Positions 8,786 through 18,664 of a DNA stretch of 64,000 nt are shown piece by piece. Positions within the stretch are counted from its first letter, which is position 1. Each line of letters starts with the position of its first letter. The notes under the pieces are model-generated. The model ran no database searches. It was not told the DNA's origin and saw only the letters and a list, made by a program, of their open reading frames with translations. Made by a program: the position numbers and the translations under genes. Source of the DNA: Flavobacteriaceae bacterium (GTDB lineage: Bacteria > Bacteroidota > Bacteroidia > Flavobacteriales > Flavobacteriaceae); assembly GCA_013373105.1 (NCBI GenBank), contig JABXIJ010000015.1, forward strand, positions 1-64,000. Reading direction: 5' to 3'.

Positions 8786-9349
8786 TTATTGTGGCATTAC
8801 TACTGTATCAATAGCATGAATAACTCCATTAGATGCTTCTACATCAGTCAGTATAATTGTAGATTTACCGCCTTTAGCATCAGTTAAAATAACTTTTCCA
8901 CTATCAATAGTAGCTGTTAAATTGTTTCCTTGTACAGTTTTTATTACAAACTTGCCATTATTGTCTTTTATTGCTTGTATAACCTCTTTAGCTTTAAACT
9001 TACCAGCTACAACGTGGTATGTTAAAATAGCCGACAATGTCTTTAAGTTTTCTTTTTTCAATAATGTGCTAACAGTCCCTTCTGGTAGTTTGTCAAAAGC
9101 ATCGTTTGTAGGTGCAAATACTGTAAAAAGACCCTTGCTGTTAAGTACGTCTACTAAACCAGCTGCTTTAACTGCGGCTACTAAAGTTGTAAAGTTTTTG
9201 TTTGCAGCAGCTACACCAACAATTGTTTCTATTGTCTTTATTTCTTTAGTTTCTTTTTTCTTTTTTATTGGATCTTTTTCAGTAGCAAAGCTTGTTCCAA
9301 CAATAGCTAATGTAAAAAATGCTGAGGTAATAATTTTTTTAAGTTTCAT
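8786..9349 (-). CDS. Secreted fasciclin (FAS1) domain protein
   Basis: A Sec signal peptide (MKLKKIITSAFFTLAIVGTSFA) is followed by a short Lys-rich linker and a single FAS1 domain (about residues 40-187), shown by LVAAVKAAGLVDVLNSKGLFTVFAPTNDAF, LSAILTYHVVAGK and the C-terminal DVEASNGVIHAIDTVVMP. FAS1 domains mediate adhesion or matrix interactions. I use ATG 9349 because the ORF-track ATG at 9370 lies 2 nt after the -7 box TAACTTTG. It converges with the purC operon. Confidence 0.9.
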   Translation of the reverse strand: MKLKKIITSAFFTLAIVGTSFATEKDPIKKKKETKEIKTIETIVGVAAANKNFTTLVAAVKAAGLVDVLNSKGLFTVFAPTNDAFDKLPEGTVSTLLKKENLKTLSAILTYHVVAGKFKAKEVIQAIKDNNGKFVIKTVQGNNLTATIDSGKVILTDAKGGKSTIILTDVEASNGVIHAIDTVVMPQ

Positions 9350-9372
9350 AATCTTGTGTTTTAAGTTCATAG

Positions 9373-9380
9373 CAAAGTTA
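9373..9380 (-). promoter_or_regulatory. -7 box (TAACTTTG) for the fasciclin gene
   Basis: The minus-strand sequence TAACTTTG matches TAnnTTTG and ends 23 nt before the ATG at 9349. It makes the ATG at 9370 an unlikely start. Confidence 0.6.
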
Positions 9381-9453
9381 ACTTAGATTAAATCATATTA
9401 TGTTTAATTATATGTTAAATAAATTAAACAAAACCTTAAAGTTATGATTTAAG

Positions 9454-10203
9454 TTACATAAGCAGGTATTTCCAAAGAATTCTTAAACTTACAAAAGCAA
9501 TTAAAAGCGCAGTAGCTTTTTTTATTTGCAAGGGAGTAAAGTAGTTTTTACTTAGTGTGTTGCCAATTAACCCTCCTACAAACACTGTAACTAATAATAG
9601 TCCTGTTAAATTCCAATCAATTTCAAAAGAAGGGTTGTTTACTTGTCCAAATAACCCAGCAATAGAGTTAACTAGAATAAATACACTAGAGGTTGCCGCA
9701 ATTTTTTTTGGTGTATCCCATTTACTTAGGTGTAGATAAGGAGCTAAAAAAATGCCTCCACCTATACCAACCATACCCGATATAAAACCAACAAAACCCC
9801 CAATAGCTGAGTTTTTAGAATAGTTAACAGTTGCGCTTTCTTCATCAGATTTAATTTTATTAGATAGCCACATAGTAACCGCAGCAAATAACAGTGTAAT
9901 ACCTAACAGAATAAAAAAGAACTGTTGTGTAATTTTTAAAAACCCGCCAACATAAGATAGAGGAATGCTAAATAAAATAAGAGGGATAATTTTTTTCCAA
10001 TCTATATTTTTCTGTTTATGAAATACATACACATTACTAATTACAACAACTACATTACACAATAAAGCTGTAGCTCTAATTTGAGTAAAGGCTAGGCCTG
10101 TTAATGCTAAAATAGCTAAATAACTTGAGCCACCACCAAAACCAACTGAGGCATATAAAACTGCAACACAAAAAAAAGAAAAGCAGATATAAAAGAGTTC
10201 CAA
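9454..10203 (-). CDS. TauE/SafE family sulfite exporter-like permease
   Basis: The 249-residue integral membrane protein has about seven to eight helices and the two internally repeated half-motifs of the family, GFGGGSSYLAILALTG near the N-terminus and GMVGIGGGIFLAPYL near the middle. TauE/SafE proteins export sulfite, sulfoacetate or related anions; the substrate here is unknown. The start is TTG (MELFYICF). It is divergent from acs. Confidence 0.87.
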   Translation of the reverse strand: MELFYICFSFFCVAVLYASVGFGGGSSYLAILALTGLAFTQIRATALLCNVVVVISNVYVFHKQKNIDWKKIIPLILFSIPLSYVGGFLKITQQFFFILLGITLLFAAVTMWLSNKIKSDEESATVNYSKNSAIGGFVGFISGMVGIGGGIFLAPYLHLSKWDTPKKIAATSSVFILVNSIAGLFGQVNNPSFEIDWNLTGLLLVTVFVGGLIGNTLSKNYFTPLQIKKATALLIAFVSLRILWKYLLM

Positions 10204-10307
10204 TTTAAATTTGTTAATTTAGATACAAATATGGTTATAATTTGTTTATAAAATGAATTGGTTAACCAACTAAACTTTAAAAAGTATCTTACGTTTATTT
10301 ATAAGTT

Positions 10308-12215
10308 ATGAGTAATTATCACATCAAAAATTTTCCAGAATATTATCATGTATATCGAAATTCGGTTAGAAATCCAGCGTTGTTTTGGGAGGAAATAGCA
10401 GAAGAGCATTTTATATGGAAGAAAAAATGGGATAAGGTGTTAAGCTGGGATTTTACCAAACCAGAAGTTAAGTGGTTTGATGGTGCTAAATTGAACATTA
10501 CAGAAAATTGTATAGACAGGCATTTGGCAACTAGAGGTAATAAAACCGCAATTTTATTCGAACCTAATAACCCAAATGAGCCCTCAGAACACATTACCTA
10601 CAACCAACTTTATAAAAGAGTTAACCAATTTGCTAATGTTTTAAAAACACAAGGCATAAAAAAAGGCGATCGTGTATGCATTTACGTACCTATGATACCA
10701 GAATTGGCAATTGCTGTTTTAGCATGTGCAAGAATAGGAGCAATACATTCTGTAGTTTTTGCAGGCTTTTCATCAACAGCTTTAGCAACAAGAATTAACG
10801 ATGCAGATTGTAAAATGGTAATTACTGCAGATGGTTCTTTTAGAGGTGATAAAACCATTGATTTAAAAGGAATTGTAGATGATGCTCTAGAGCATTGTAC
10901 GAGTGTAAAAAAAGTGTTGGTAGCTAAAAGAATCAATTCAAATGTTACCATGAAAGCTGGAAGAGATTTTTGGTTGCAACCATTGTTAGATAAAGCATCA
11001 GATGATTGTGAGGCAGCAGAAATGGATGCAGAAGATCCTTTATTTATTTTATACACTTCAGGCTCAACAGGAATGCCAAAAGGTATGGTACATACTACTG
11101 CTGGCTATATGATTTATACTGCTTATACTTTTAAAAATGCCTTTCAATACAAAGAAAACGATGTGTATTGGTGTACTGCAGATATTGGTTGGATTACAGG
11201 GCATTCGTACATTGTTTATGGTCCTTTAGCTAATGGAGCTACAACAGTTATGTTTGAAGGTGTACCCAGTTATCCAGATTTTGGTCGTTTTTGGCAAATT
11301 GTAGAAAAACACAAAATAACTCAGTTTTATACTGCTCCTACAGCTATTAGAGCTTTAGCCAAACATGGTACAACATTTGTAGACACGTATGATTTATCTT
11401 CATTAAAGGTATTGGGTTCTGTTGGAGAGCCTATAAATGAAGAAGCTTGGCATTGGTATAATGATAGTATTGGTAAAAAGAAAAGTCCGATAGTAGATAC
11501 TTGGTGGCAAACAGAAACAGGAGGTATTATGATTACCCCAATACCTTTTGTAACACCAACAAAACCAACCTATGCAACGTTACCTTTTATTGGTATACAA
11601 CCCGCTCTGCTCGATGAAAATGGAAAAGAAATAGAAGGAAATCAAGTAGAAGGAAAATTGTGTATTAAATATCCTTGGCCAAGTATGGCAAGAACTATTT
11701 GGGGCAACCATAAACGTTATAAAGACACGTATTTCTCGGCTTTTGAAAATATGTATTTTACTGGTGATGGGGCTTTACGTGATGAAGTAGGGTATTATAG
11801 AATTACAGGTAGGGTAGATGATGTTATTATTGTTTCTGGCCATAATTTAGGAACAGCACCAATTGAAGATGCTATTAACGAACATCAGGCTGTGGCAGAA
11901 AGTGCTATAGTGGGTTTCCCTCATGATATTAAAGGTAGTGCGTTATATGGATTCATAACTCTTAAAGATGTGAGTGATTACAGAGACCATGATAATTTAC
12001 GTAAAGAAATTAACCAATTGATTTCTGATAAAATAGGTCCTATTGCGAAATTGGATAAAATTCAATTTACTGCTGGTTTACCAAAAACTCGTTCAGGTAA
12101 GATTATGAGACGTATTTTACGAAAAATAGCTAGTAAAGACACTGCTAATATCGGAGATACCAGTACTTTATTAAACCCAGAATGTGTTCAAGAAATTATG
12201 GATAATAGTTTATAA
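10308..12215 (+). CDS. acs: Acetate-CoA ligase (acetyl-CoA synthetase)
   Basis: This adenylate-forming enzyme activates acetate to acetyl-CoA through acetyl-AMP. The P-loop YTSGSTGMPKG lies at about residues 250-260, DTWWQTETGG in the middle, and the C-terminal hinge and lysine region VSGHNLGTAPIEDA and PKTRSGKIMRRILR near 510-610. The lysine in SGKIMRR is the residue that is acetylated to regulate Acs in other bacteria. The 635-residue length is normal. It is transcribed alone and divergent from the TauE gene. Confidence 0.96.
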   Translation: MSNYHIKNFPEYYHVYRNSVRNPALFWEEIAEEHFIWKKKWDKVLSWDFTKPEVKWFDGAKLNITENCIDRHLATRGNKTAILFEPNNPNEPSEHITYNQLYKRVNQFANVLKTQGIKKGDRVCIYVPMIPELAIAVLACARIGAIHSVVFAGFSSTALATRINDADCKMVITADGSFRGDKTIDLKGIVDDALEHCTSVKKVLVAKRINSNVTMKAGRDFWLQPLLDKASDDCEAAEMDAEDPLFILYTSGSTGMPKGMVHTTAGYMIYTAYTFKNAFQYKENDVYWCTADIGWITGHSYIVYGPLANGATTVMFEGVPSYPDFGRFWQIVEKHKITQFYTAPTAIRALAKHGTTFVDTYDLSSLKVLGSVGEPINEEAWHWYNDSIGKKKSPIVDTWWQTETGGIMITPIPFVTPTKPTYATLPFIGIQPALLDENGKEIEGNQVEGKLCIKYPWPSMARTIWGNHKRYKDTYFSAFENMYFTGDGALRDEVGYYRITGRVDDVIIVSGHNLGTAPIEDAINEHQAVAESAIVGFPHDIKGSALYGFITLKDVSDYRDHDNLRKEINQLISDKIGPIAKLDKIQFTAGLPKTRSGKIMRRILRKIASKDTANIGDTSTLLNPECVQEIMDNSL

Positions 12216-12280
12216 GCTATAGGTGCCATTAATGTTAAGGGATGTAAATATTTATAGATGTCTTAGGTTTTTAACGGCAA

Positions 12281-12829
12281 CTACTTAGATAAACCCAAAG
12301 CGTATATCTTATCGTAAACTGAGCAATAATAGTCATGAAACCTTGGTAACAAAACGTTTTCGAGGTTTTTTGTATTTTTTAATACAGCTAAATCAAATAA
12401 TGCAACTGCTTCAACCTCTTCTTTTTGAATACTTAAATCTTCTAAAGGTTGTTTTAATTCGCAGATAAAAACTTGGTGATGTTCATTGTCTTGTATACCA
12501 TTTGCATGGGAAACTTTATGAACTCTTGTGCCAATCTTAATCAATTCTTTATCAGAAATCGATAATCCTAATTCTTCAAAAACTTCTCTTTTGGCAGCTT
12601 CTATAATGCTTTCACCAGCAGCAATATGGCCTGCAACAGAAATATCCCATAAACCAGGAAACACTTTTTTAGTTTTAGCTCTTTTTTGTAGCATTATTTT
12701 CTCATCTGAAGTAAACAGCCAAATATGTACAGTGGCATGAAACCACCCATGTTTATGAGCTTCAGATTTTAATGCTGTTTTTCCTGTAGGTTTCCCTTCA
12801 GGAGTTAAAATATCGATTAATTCGTCCAT
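12281..12829 (-). CDS. NUDIX hydrolase (IPP-isomerase-like subgroup)
   Basis: A full NUDIX box GHIAAGESIIEAAKREVFEELGL fits Gx5Ex7REUxEExGU. The N-terminal layout (DELIDILTPEGKPTGKTALKSEAHKHGWFHATVHIWLF) resembles the YfcD/isopentenyl-diphosphate isomerase-like group. Without the key isomerase residues verified, I call it only a NUDIX hydrolase. Its ATG sits directly after the T run of the upstream gene's terminator, leaving no space for its own promoter or ribosome binding site; see findings. Confidence 0.88.
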   Translation of the reverse strand: MDELIDILTPEGKPTGKTALKSEAHKHGWFHATVHIWLFTSDEKIMLQKRAKTKKVFPGLWDISVAGHIAAGESIIEAAKREVFEELGLSISDKELIKIGTRVHKVSHANGIQDNEHHQVFICELKQPLEDLSIQKEEVEAVALFDLAVLKNTKNLENVLLPRFHDYYCSVYDKIYALGLSK

Positions 12830-12855
12830 AAAAAAATCCCTCAGTTAAGAGGGAT
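12830..12855 (-). terminator. Terminator between the M42 peptidase and NUDIX genes
   Basis: On the minus strand GTATCCCTC is followed by a 6-nt loop, GAGGGAT and seven T. The T run abuts the ATG of the NUDIX gene. The 7-bp stem is GC-rich enough to act as an attenuator. Confidence 0.7.
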
Positions 12856-12860
12856 ACTAT

Positions 12861-13949
12861 TTAATTAAAATAAGAAAACGTCTCGCCTTCTTTTATATTT
12901 AATAAGGTTTCGTAAATCATTTTAATTACGTTTTCTACATCATCTCTATGAACCATTTCAACAGTAGTATGCATATATCGTAAAGGTAATGATATTAATG
13001 CTGAAGCTACACCACCATTGCTGTAAGCAAATGCATCTGTATCTGTGCCTGTTGCTCTAGAAAGTGCAGAACGTTGAAAAGGAATGTTTTTAGATTCTGC
13101 AGATGCTATTACTAAATCACGTAACTTTTGTTGTACAGCAGGTGCATAGGCTACTACAGGTCCTTTACCTAATTCTAAGTGACCTTCTTTCTTTTGGTCT
13201 ATCATAGGTGTTGTTGTGTCGTGAGTTACATCAGTTACAATAGCTACATTGGGCTTAATAGTTTGTGTAATCATTTCTGCTCCTCGTAAACCAATTTCTT
13301 CTTGAACAGAATTGGTAATGTATAAACCAAAAGGTAATTTTTTACCATTTTCGTGTAAAAGTCTGGCAACTTCTGCTATCATAAAACCACCCATTCTATT
13401 GTCTAATGCTCTACAAACAAACTTATTGCCGTTTAAAACATGAAATTCATCTGGATAGGTAATTACACAGCCAACATGAATTCCTAAAGCTTCTACTTCT
13501 TCTTTAGTAGTACAACCACAATCAATAAAAATGTTATCTGGTTTTGGAGACTCTTCTTTTGATTTGTCTCTTGTGTGTATAGCAGGCCAACCAAAAACAC
13601 CTTTTACAATGCTGTTTTTTGTATGGATATTTACCACTTTACTTGGCGCAATTTGATGGTCTGAGCCACCATTTCTAATCACATAAATCAATCCATTATC
13701 GGTAATGTAATTTACATACCAAGAAATTTCATCTGCATGACCCTCTATAACCACTTTGTATTTTGCATCTGGATTTATAACACCAACTGCAGAGCCATAA
13801 GTGTCTGTTATAAAGGTGTCTACATAAGGTTTTAAATAATCCATCCATATTTTTTGACTACTCCATTCGTAACCAGTTGGTGCAGGATTATTTAAATATT
13901 TTGTTAAGAATTCAATTGATTTTTCGTTTAAAATTGTTTTATCTGCCAT
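12861..13949 (-). CDS. M42 family metallopeptidase (glutamyl-aminopeptidase-like)
   Basis: The co-catalytic zinc-site motifs of M42 (clan MH) are visible in order: EGHADEISWYV, CRALDNRMGG, VQEEIGLRGA, VTDVTHDTTTP and the C-terminal RYMHTTVEMVHRDDV. These enzymes form large tetrahedral cytosolic aminopeptidase complexes that finish peptide breakdown. The 362-residue length is normal and there is no signal peptide. A terminator follows immediately, and the NUDIX gene lies beyond it. Confidence 0.92.
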   Translation of the reverse strand: MADKTILNEKSIEFLTKYLNNPAPTGYEWSSQKIWMDYLKPYVDTFITDTYGSAVGVINPDAKYKVVIEGHADEISWYVNYITDNGLIYVIRNGGSDHQIAPSKVVNIHTKNSIVKGVFGWPAIHTRDKSKEESPKPDNIFIDCGCTTKEEVEALGIHVGCVITYPDEFHVLNGNKFVCRALDNRMGGFMIAEVARLLHENGKKLPFGLYITNSVQEEIGLRGAEMITQTIKPNVAIVTDVTHDTTTPMIDQKKEGHLELGKGPVVAYAPAVQQKLRDLVIASAESKNIPFQRSALSRATGTDTDAFAYSNGGVASALISLPLRYMHTTVEMVHRDDVENVIKMIYETLLNIKEGETFSYFN

Positions 13950-14076
13950 AATATCATTTCTGTTTTTGTAAAAATACTATGATTTTAAAAACCTACTGCA
14001 ATAAAAAGCAGAAAAATAATGTAACAAAAGTTTGTATTTTAGCACTAATAGAGAAAGTAAACTTAAACCAAACTAC

Positions 14077-14964
14077 ATGAAATTAGTAATTAAAAATTTA
14101 ACTAAAACCTATAAAAACGGAGTAAAAGCTATCGATGATTTAAGCATTGAAATTGGTACAGGAATGTTTGGGCTATTGGGTCCAAATGGTGCAGGAAAAT
14201 CATCTTTAATGCGAACCATAGCTACTTTACAAAGTCCAGATTCTGGAGCTATAACTTTTGGTGATATAAATGTGTTAGAAGACAACATGTCTTTACGAAA
14301 AGTGTTGGGGTATTTGCCACAATCTTTTGGTGTTTATCCTAAAATGTCTGCTGAAGATTTGTTAGATTATTTTGCAACATTAAAAGGAATTTCTAGTAAA
14401 TCAGATAGAAAAGCCCTAGTTAAGGAGGTTTTAGAAATTACAAATTTATATGATGTTAGACGCAAGTTTGTAGCAGGTTATTCAGGGGGTATGAAACAGC
14501 GTTTTGGAATTGCACAGTTGCTGTTAAACAATCCTAAATTAATTATTGTAGATGAACCTACAGCAGGTTTAGACCCAGCTGAAAGACATCGCTTTTTAAA
14601 TGTTTTACGCGAAGTAGGTACCAATTGTACTGTTATTTTCTCGACACACATTGTAGAAGATGTAAAGGAATTGTGTAATGAAATGGCGATTTTAAATGGA
14701 GGTAGAATTTTAAAACACACCACACCAGAAGAAGCTACCAAAGAGTTAAAAGGTAGTATTTGGCAAAAAACCATCGATAGAGATGATTTAGAAGCTCATG
14801 AAGCTGAATTTAATATTTTAAGTTCTAATTATAACCAAGATAATACTCTAAACATAAGAGTGCATGCTGCAGAAAAACCCTCAGAAGATTTTAAATCTGT
14901 AAAGCCTCAGTTAGATGACGTTTATTTTATTGCATTAAAGCAAGATGAACCAGCTTTAGTTTAA
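14077..14964 (+). CDS. ABC transporter ATP-binding protein
   Basis: Walker A GPNGAGKSS, the signature YSGGMKQR and Walker B LIIVDEPTAGLDP are in the right order, followed by the H-loop STHIVEDV. A C-terminal regulatory extension of about 80 residues follows. I start at ATG 14077 (MKLVIKNLTKTYKNG); the ORF-track TTG at 14032 adds 15 residues with no family support. It lies 46 nt before the permease/peptidase fusion gene and is almost certainly its motor subunit. Confidence 0.92.
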   Translation: MKLVIKNLTKTYKNGVKAIDDLSIEIGTGMFGLLGPNGAGKSSLMRTIATLQSPDSGAITFGDINVLEDNMSLRKVLGYLPQSFGVYPKMSAEDLLDYFATLKGISSKSDRKALVKEVLEITNLYDVRRKFVAGYSGGMKQRFGIAQLLLNNPKLIIVDEPTAGLDPAERHRFLNVLREVGTNCTVIFSTHIVEDVKELCNEMAILNGGRILKHTTPEEATKELKGSIWQKTIDRDDLEAHEAEFNILSSNYNQDNTLNIRVHAAEKPSEDFKSVKPQLDDVYFIALKQDEPALV

Positions 14965-15010
14965 AGTAAATTCTAAGTAAACTCAAACTAATCATCTAAT
15001 TATTAAAATT

Positions 15011-18000
15011 ATGTTTTCAACGATTTTTAAACAAGAATTAAAATACTGGTTTAACAGACCTGCATTTTATATTTATTTAGCCATATTTTTTCTTTTATCA
15101 TTATTTCTAGCAACTGCAAGTGCTGGTTTTTTCGATTCAATTACGGCAACTACCAGTTCATCAAGAATAGTAAATTCACCAATAGGTGTCACCAATCTTT
15201 TTAATGCATTAACCGTTTTTATTTTCTTTTTATTTCCATCTATAATTGGTGTTTCTATTTATAGAGATTATAAAAGTGAAATGCATACCATCTTGTATTC
15301 TTATCCTTTTACAAAGTCTGAATACCTGTTTGCAAAATTCTTTTCTGGTATTGTTATTGTATCCTTAATTGTCTTTACCATAGCTATTGGTATGATTCTA
15401 GGGTTTCGTGTTCCTGGAACAAACCCAGAGATTGTAGGAGAACTACAATTGGTAACTTACTTTAAAACCTATTTAGTTTTTATATTACCTAATATATTAT
15501 TGTTTGGAGCTATTGTGTTTGCTGTAGTTACTTTTTCAAGAAATATAGCTGCAGGATTTATAACGGTAATTGTGCTATTATTTGTGCAAGGTGTTTTAGA
15601 ATCGTCTTTAACAGACGCAGAACAAAGAGGTTTATTGGCAATTTTAGATCCATTTGGGGCAGGTGCAGTAAATTACTATACAAAATATTGGACACCCTCT
15701 GAACAAAACGAATTGGCTATACCTATTGAAGAAATGATTATTTACAATCGTTTGTTATGGTTAGCTGTTTCTAGTTTGGTGTTTGGCTTTGTATTTAAAT
15801 TCTTTAAATTCAGTCAGAATGCTCTTAGCTTTTCATTTAGAAAAACAAAAGGAGAAAGAACCATAAAGAGTAATTTTAGTGGGATAACTAGAATTACTTT
15901 ACCTGAAGTAAAATACGACTACTCGTTTACTCAAAATCTAAAAACATTATGGCAACTATCTGTAACCGACTTTAAATACATCATTAAAAGTTGGCCATTT
16001 ATATCTATTGTTTTGGTTGGTTTGGTGTTAATGGTTGTAGGTTTATCTGAAATAGGTAATCTTTTTGGAACTCCAACATTACCAGTTACGTGGAAAATGT
16101 TGAATATAGGTGGAGTTTTCTCCTTATCTATAAACATCTGTACTTTTTTATACGCTGGTATGTTAGTGCATAGAGCAAAAATTGCTAGAGTAAATCATTT
16201 AATAGATGCAACTCCAATTCCAAATTGGACCTTACTTTTTTCTAAGTTTTTAGCTTTAATTAAAATGCAACTCGTGTTATTAGCTGTTGTTATGATTTCT
16301 GGTATGGCATTTCAGGTATACAATGGTTACTATAATTTTGAAATCGGTCATTATTTAACAGAATTATTCATATTAACCTTTTTAGGGTATTTTGTTTGGG
16401 CATTATTATCCATATTTATTCAAACATTAATTGGTAATCCATATTTAGGATTGTTTGTTTTGTTGGTAATTTCAGTAGGGATTCCATTCTTATCTTTTGC
16501 AGGTATAGAACAATCTATTTTTAAGTACAATCAAGGACCAGGATTTAGTTATTCAGATATGAATGGCTATGGAATTTTAACTCCATTTCTAATTTATAAA
16601 TTGTATTGGATACTTTGTGGATTATCTTTATTGGTACTTTCAGCATTATTTTGGGTGAGAGGTATACCGTTTTCATTTGGAGAAAGAATTGCTATCGCTA
16701 AATCTAGATTTAAAGGTGCTTATGCCTATAGTTTTATTGTGTTTTTTATCGCATTTATTAGTTTAGGAACATCTATTTATTTAGAAACAGGTACCAAAAA
16801 CAAACGAACTTCTTCCAAAGAATTTGAATTAAGACGAGTAGACTGGGAAAAGAAATATAAAAAATATGAAAACTACAAACAGCCTAGAATTATTTCGGCT
16901 AAAGTAGATATGAATATTTATCCAAAAGAACGTTTGTTTGATGCTATTGGGAAATTTAAAATGGTTAACAAAACTAACGAACCAATAGATAGTGTATTTT
17001 TAAGTCATAATGATTTAAAAAGCACCTTTACTTTTAGCAAGGCAAATCAATTAGTTTCAGAAGATACCATTTTAAATTTTGATATTTATTATTTCGAAAA
17101 TAAGATTATGCCTGGAGATACGCTTGAATTGGCAGTAACTGTAGAGAGTAAAAAGAATACAACCTATGTACAAAAATCGCCAGTAAGAGAAAACGGAACA
17201 TTTATTAATAATTTTACAATGTTTCCTTCATTAGGTTACTCTCCTCAAGGTGAATTAACAGACGATCAAACTCGTAAAAAATATGGGTTACCAGAAAATG
17301 ATTTACGTCCTCATCCATCAGATTCTACTGCGCTTGGCAATACATATATTTCAAAAGATTCAGATTGGATAGATTTTGAGGCTACAGTTTCTACATCTAA
17401 AGATCAAATTGCTATTGCCCCAGGATATTTACAAAAAGAATGGACAGAAGGTGATAGAAGATTTTTCCACTATAAGATGGATAGTAAAATACTAAACTTC
17501 TATGCGTTTAATTCAGCCAGATACGAGGTTAAAAAAGAAATGTACAAAGGCATAAGTTTAGAAATATACTATCATAAACCTCATACGTTTAATTTAGATA
17601 GAATGATAAAGGGTATGAAAGCTTCTTTAGATTATAACTCAGAAAACTATTCTCCTTATCAACATAAACAGGCAAGAATTATTGAGTTTCCAAGAACTTC
17701 AGGAACCTTTGCACAGTCGTTTCCAAACACCATACCTTTTTCAGAAGGTATAGGATTTATAGCAGATGTAGATGATGAAGCAGAAGATGGAGTAGATTAT
17801 CCTTTTTCTGTAACTGTTCATGAAGTTGCTCATCAATGGTGGGCTCATCAAGTTATTGGAGCAGATGTTTTAGGGGCGACTATGTTGTCTGAAAGTATGT
17901 CTGAGTACGTATCTTTAAAAGTATTAGAACATGAGCAAGGCAAAGAAAAAATGAGAACATTTTTAAAGGATGCTTTAGACAGTTATTTGTTGCAAAGAAC

Positions 18001-18664
18001 TTTAGAACGAAAACGTGAAAAACCATTAATGTATAATGATGGGCAAGGCTATATACGTTATCAAAAAGGGTCTTTAGTGTTATATGCGTTAAGCGATTAT
18101 ATTGGAGAGAAAAATATGAATAACGCAATTAAAAAATATACTGAAAAAGTAAAGTTTCAAGAACCTCCTTATACTACAAGTATTGAGTTTGTAAACTATT
18201 TAAGAGAAGCAACACCAGATTCTTTACAGTATGTTATTAAAGATATGTTTGAAACAATTACGTTATATAAAAATAGAGTTTTAGACGCCAAAATAACTCA
18301 AATAGAAAATGGTAAATATAAAGTAGATATTGAGTTTGAAGTTGCAAAATATAGGAATGACGAACAAGGTAAACGTTATTATGGTGAAAAAGTTGGCGAT
18401 ACGTTGAGTTACCAATCTGAAAGTATGAACAAGCCAATATTGTCTGTGCCACTAAAAGACTATATTGATATAGGTGTTTTTACAACCAAAGAAGTAGATG
18501 GTAAAAAACAAGAGGTAGAACTGTATTTGCAAAAACACAAAATAACTGCAATTAATAATAAAATTTCTATTATTGTTGATGAAAAACCTACTGAAGTTGG
18601 TGTTGATCCTTATAATAAATTGATTGATACACAGTCTGAAGACAATAGAAAAAAAGTTGATTAA
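15011..18664 (+). CDS. Fusion of ABC-2 permease and M1-type zinc aminopeptidase
   Basis: Residues 1 to about 590 contain two sets of membrane helices of the ABC-2 permease type, the second starting near residue 330. The remainder is a M1-like (gluzincin) peptidase with HEVAHQWWAH at about residues 937-946 and the third zinc ligand Glu in MLSESMSEY downstream. The exopeptidase GAMEN motif of classical M1 enzymes is not visible; IPFSEGIGF stands in its place. The peptidase probably faces the periplasm, coupled to transport by the preceding ATPase. Such fusions occur in Bacteroidota; the substrate is unknown. Confidence 0.9.
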   Translation: MFSTIFKQELKYWFNRPAFYIYLAIFFLLSLFLATASAGFFDSITATTSSSRIVNSPIGVTNLFNALTVFIFFLFPSIIGVSIYRDYKSEMHTILYSYPFTKSEYLFAKFFSGIVIVSLIVFTIAIGMILGFRVPGTNPEIVGELQLVTYFKTYLVFILPNILLFGAIVFAVVTFSRNIAAGFITVIVLLFVQGVLESSLTDAEQRGLLAILDPFGAGAVNYYTKYWTPSEQNELAIPIEEMIIYNRLLWLAVSSLVFGFVFKFFKFSQNALSFSFRKTKGERTIKSNFSGITRITLPEVKYDYSFTQNLKTLWQLSVTDFKYIIKSWPFISIVLVGLVLMVVGLSEIGNLFGTPTLPVTWKMLNIGGVFSLSINICTFLYAGMLVHRAKIARVNHLIDATPIPNWTLLFSKFLALIKMQLVLLAVVMISGMAFQVYNGYYNFEIGHYLTELFILTFLGYFVWALLSIFIQTLIGNPYLGLFVLLVISVGIPFLSFAGIEQSIFKYNQGPGFSYSDMNGYGILTPFLIYKLYWILCGLSLLVLSALFWVRGIPFSFGERIAIAKSRFKGAYAYSFIVFFIAFISLGTSIYLETGTKNKRTSSKEFELRRVDWEKKYKKYENYKQPRIISAKVDMNIYPKERLFDAIGKFKMVNKTNEPIDSVFLSHNDLKSTFTFSKANQLVSEDTILNFDIYYFENKIMPGDTLELAVTVESKKNTTYVQKSPVRENGTFINNFTMFPSLGYSPQGELTDDQTRKKYGLPENDLRPHPSDSTALGNTYISKDSDWIDFEATVSTSKDQIAIAPGYLQKEWTEGDRRFFHYKMDSKILNFYAFNSARYEVKKEMYKGISLEIYYHKPHTFNLDRMIKGMKASLDYNSENYSPYQHKQARIIEFPRTSGTFAQSFPNTIPFSEGIGFIADVDDEAEDGVDYPFSVTVHEVAHQWWAHQVIGADVLGATMLSESMSEYVSLKVLEHEQGKEKMRTFLKDALDSYLLQRTLERKREKPLMYNDGQGYIRYQKGSLVLYALSDYIGEKNMNNAIKKYTEKVKFQEPPYTTSIEFVNYLREATPDSLQYVIKDMFETITLYKNRVLDAKITQIENGKYKVDIEFEVAKYRNDEQGKRYYGEKVGDTLSYQSESMNKPILSVPLKDYIDIGVFTTKEVDGKKQEVELYLQKHKITAINNKISIIVDEKPTEVGVDPYNKLIDTQSEDNRKKVD

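Noticed and set aside
8922-9386. 154-residue plus-strand ORF opposite the fasciclin gene
   Set aside because: It is antisense to a clear FAS1 gene, has biased hydrophobic composition with no family resemblance, and its start lies in the promoter region of the real gene.
10682-11056. 124-residue minus-strand ORF within acs
   Set aside because: It is a shadow of the acs AMP-binding domain with no recognisable motif.
14077-18664. GldA-type ATPase completing the gliding transporter
   Set aside because: The ATPase is adjacent to, and most likely serves, the permease/peptidase fusion; it is 10 kb from gldFG and its long C-terminal extension gives no specific match to GldA.
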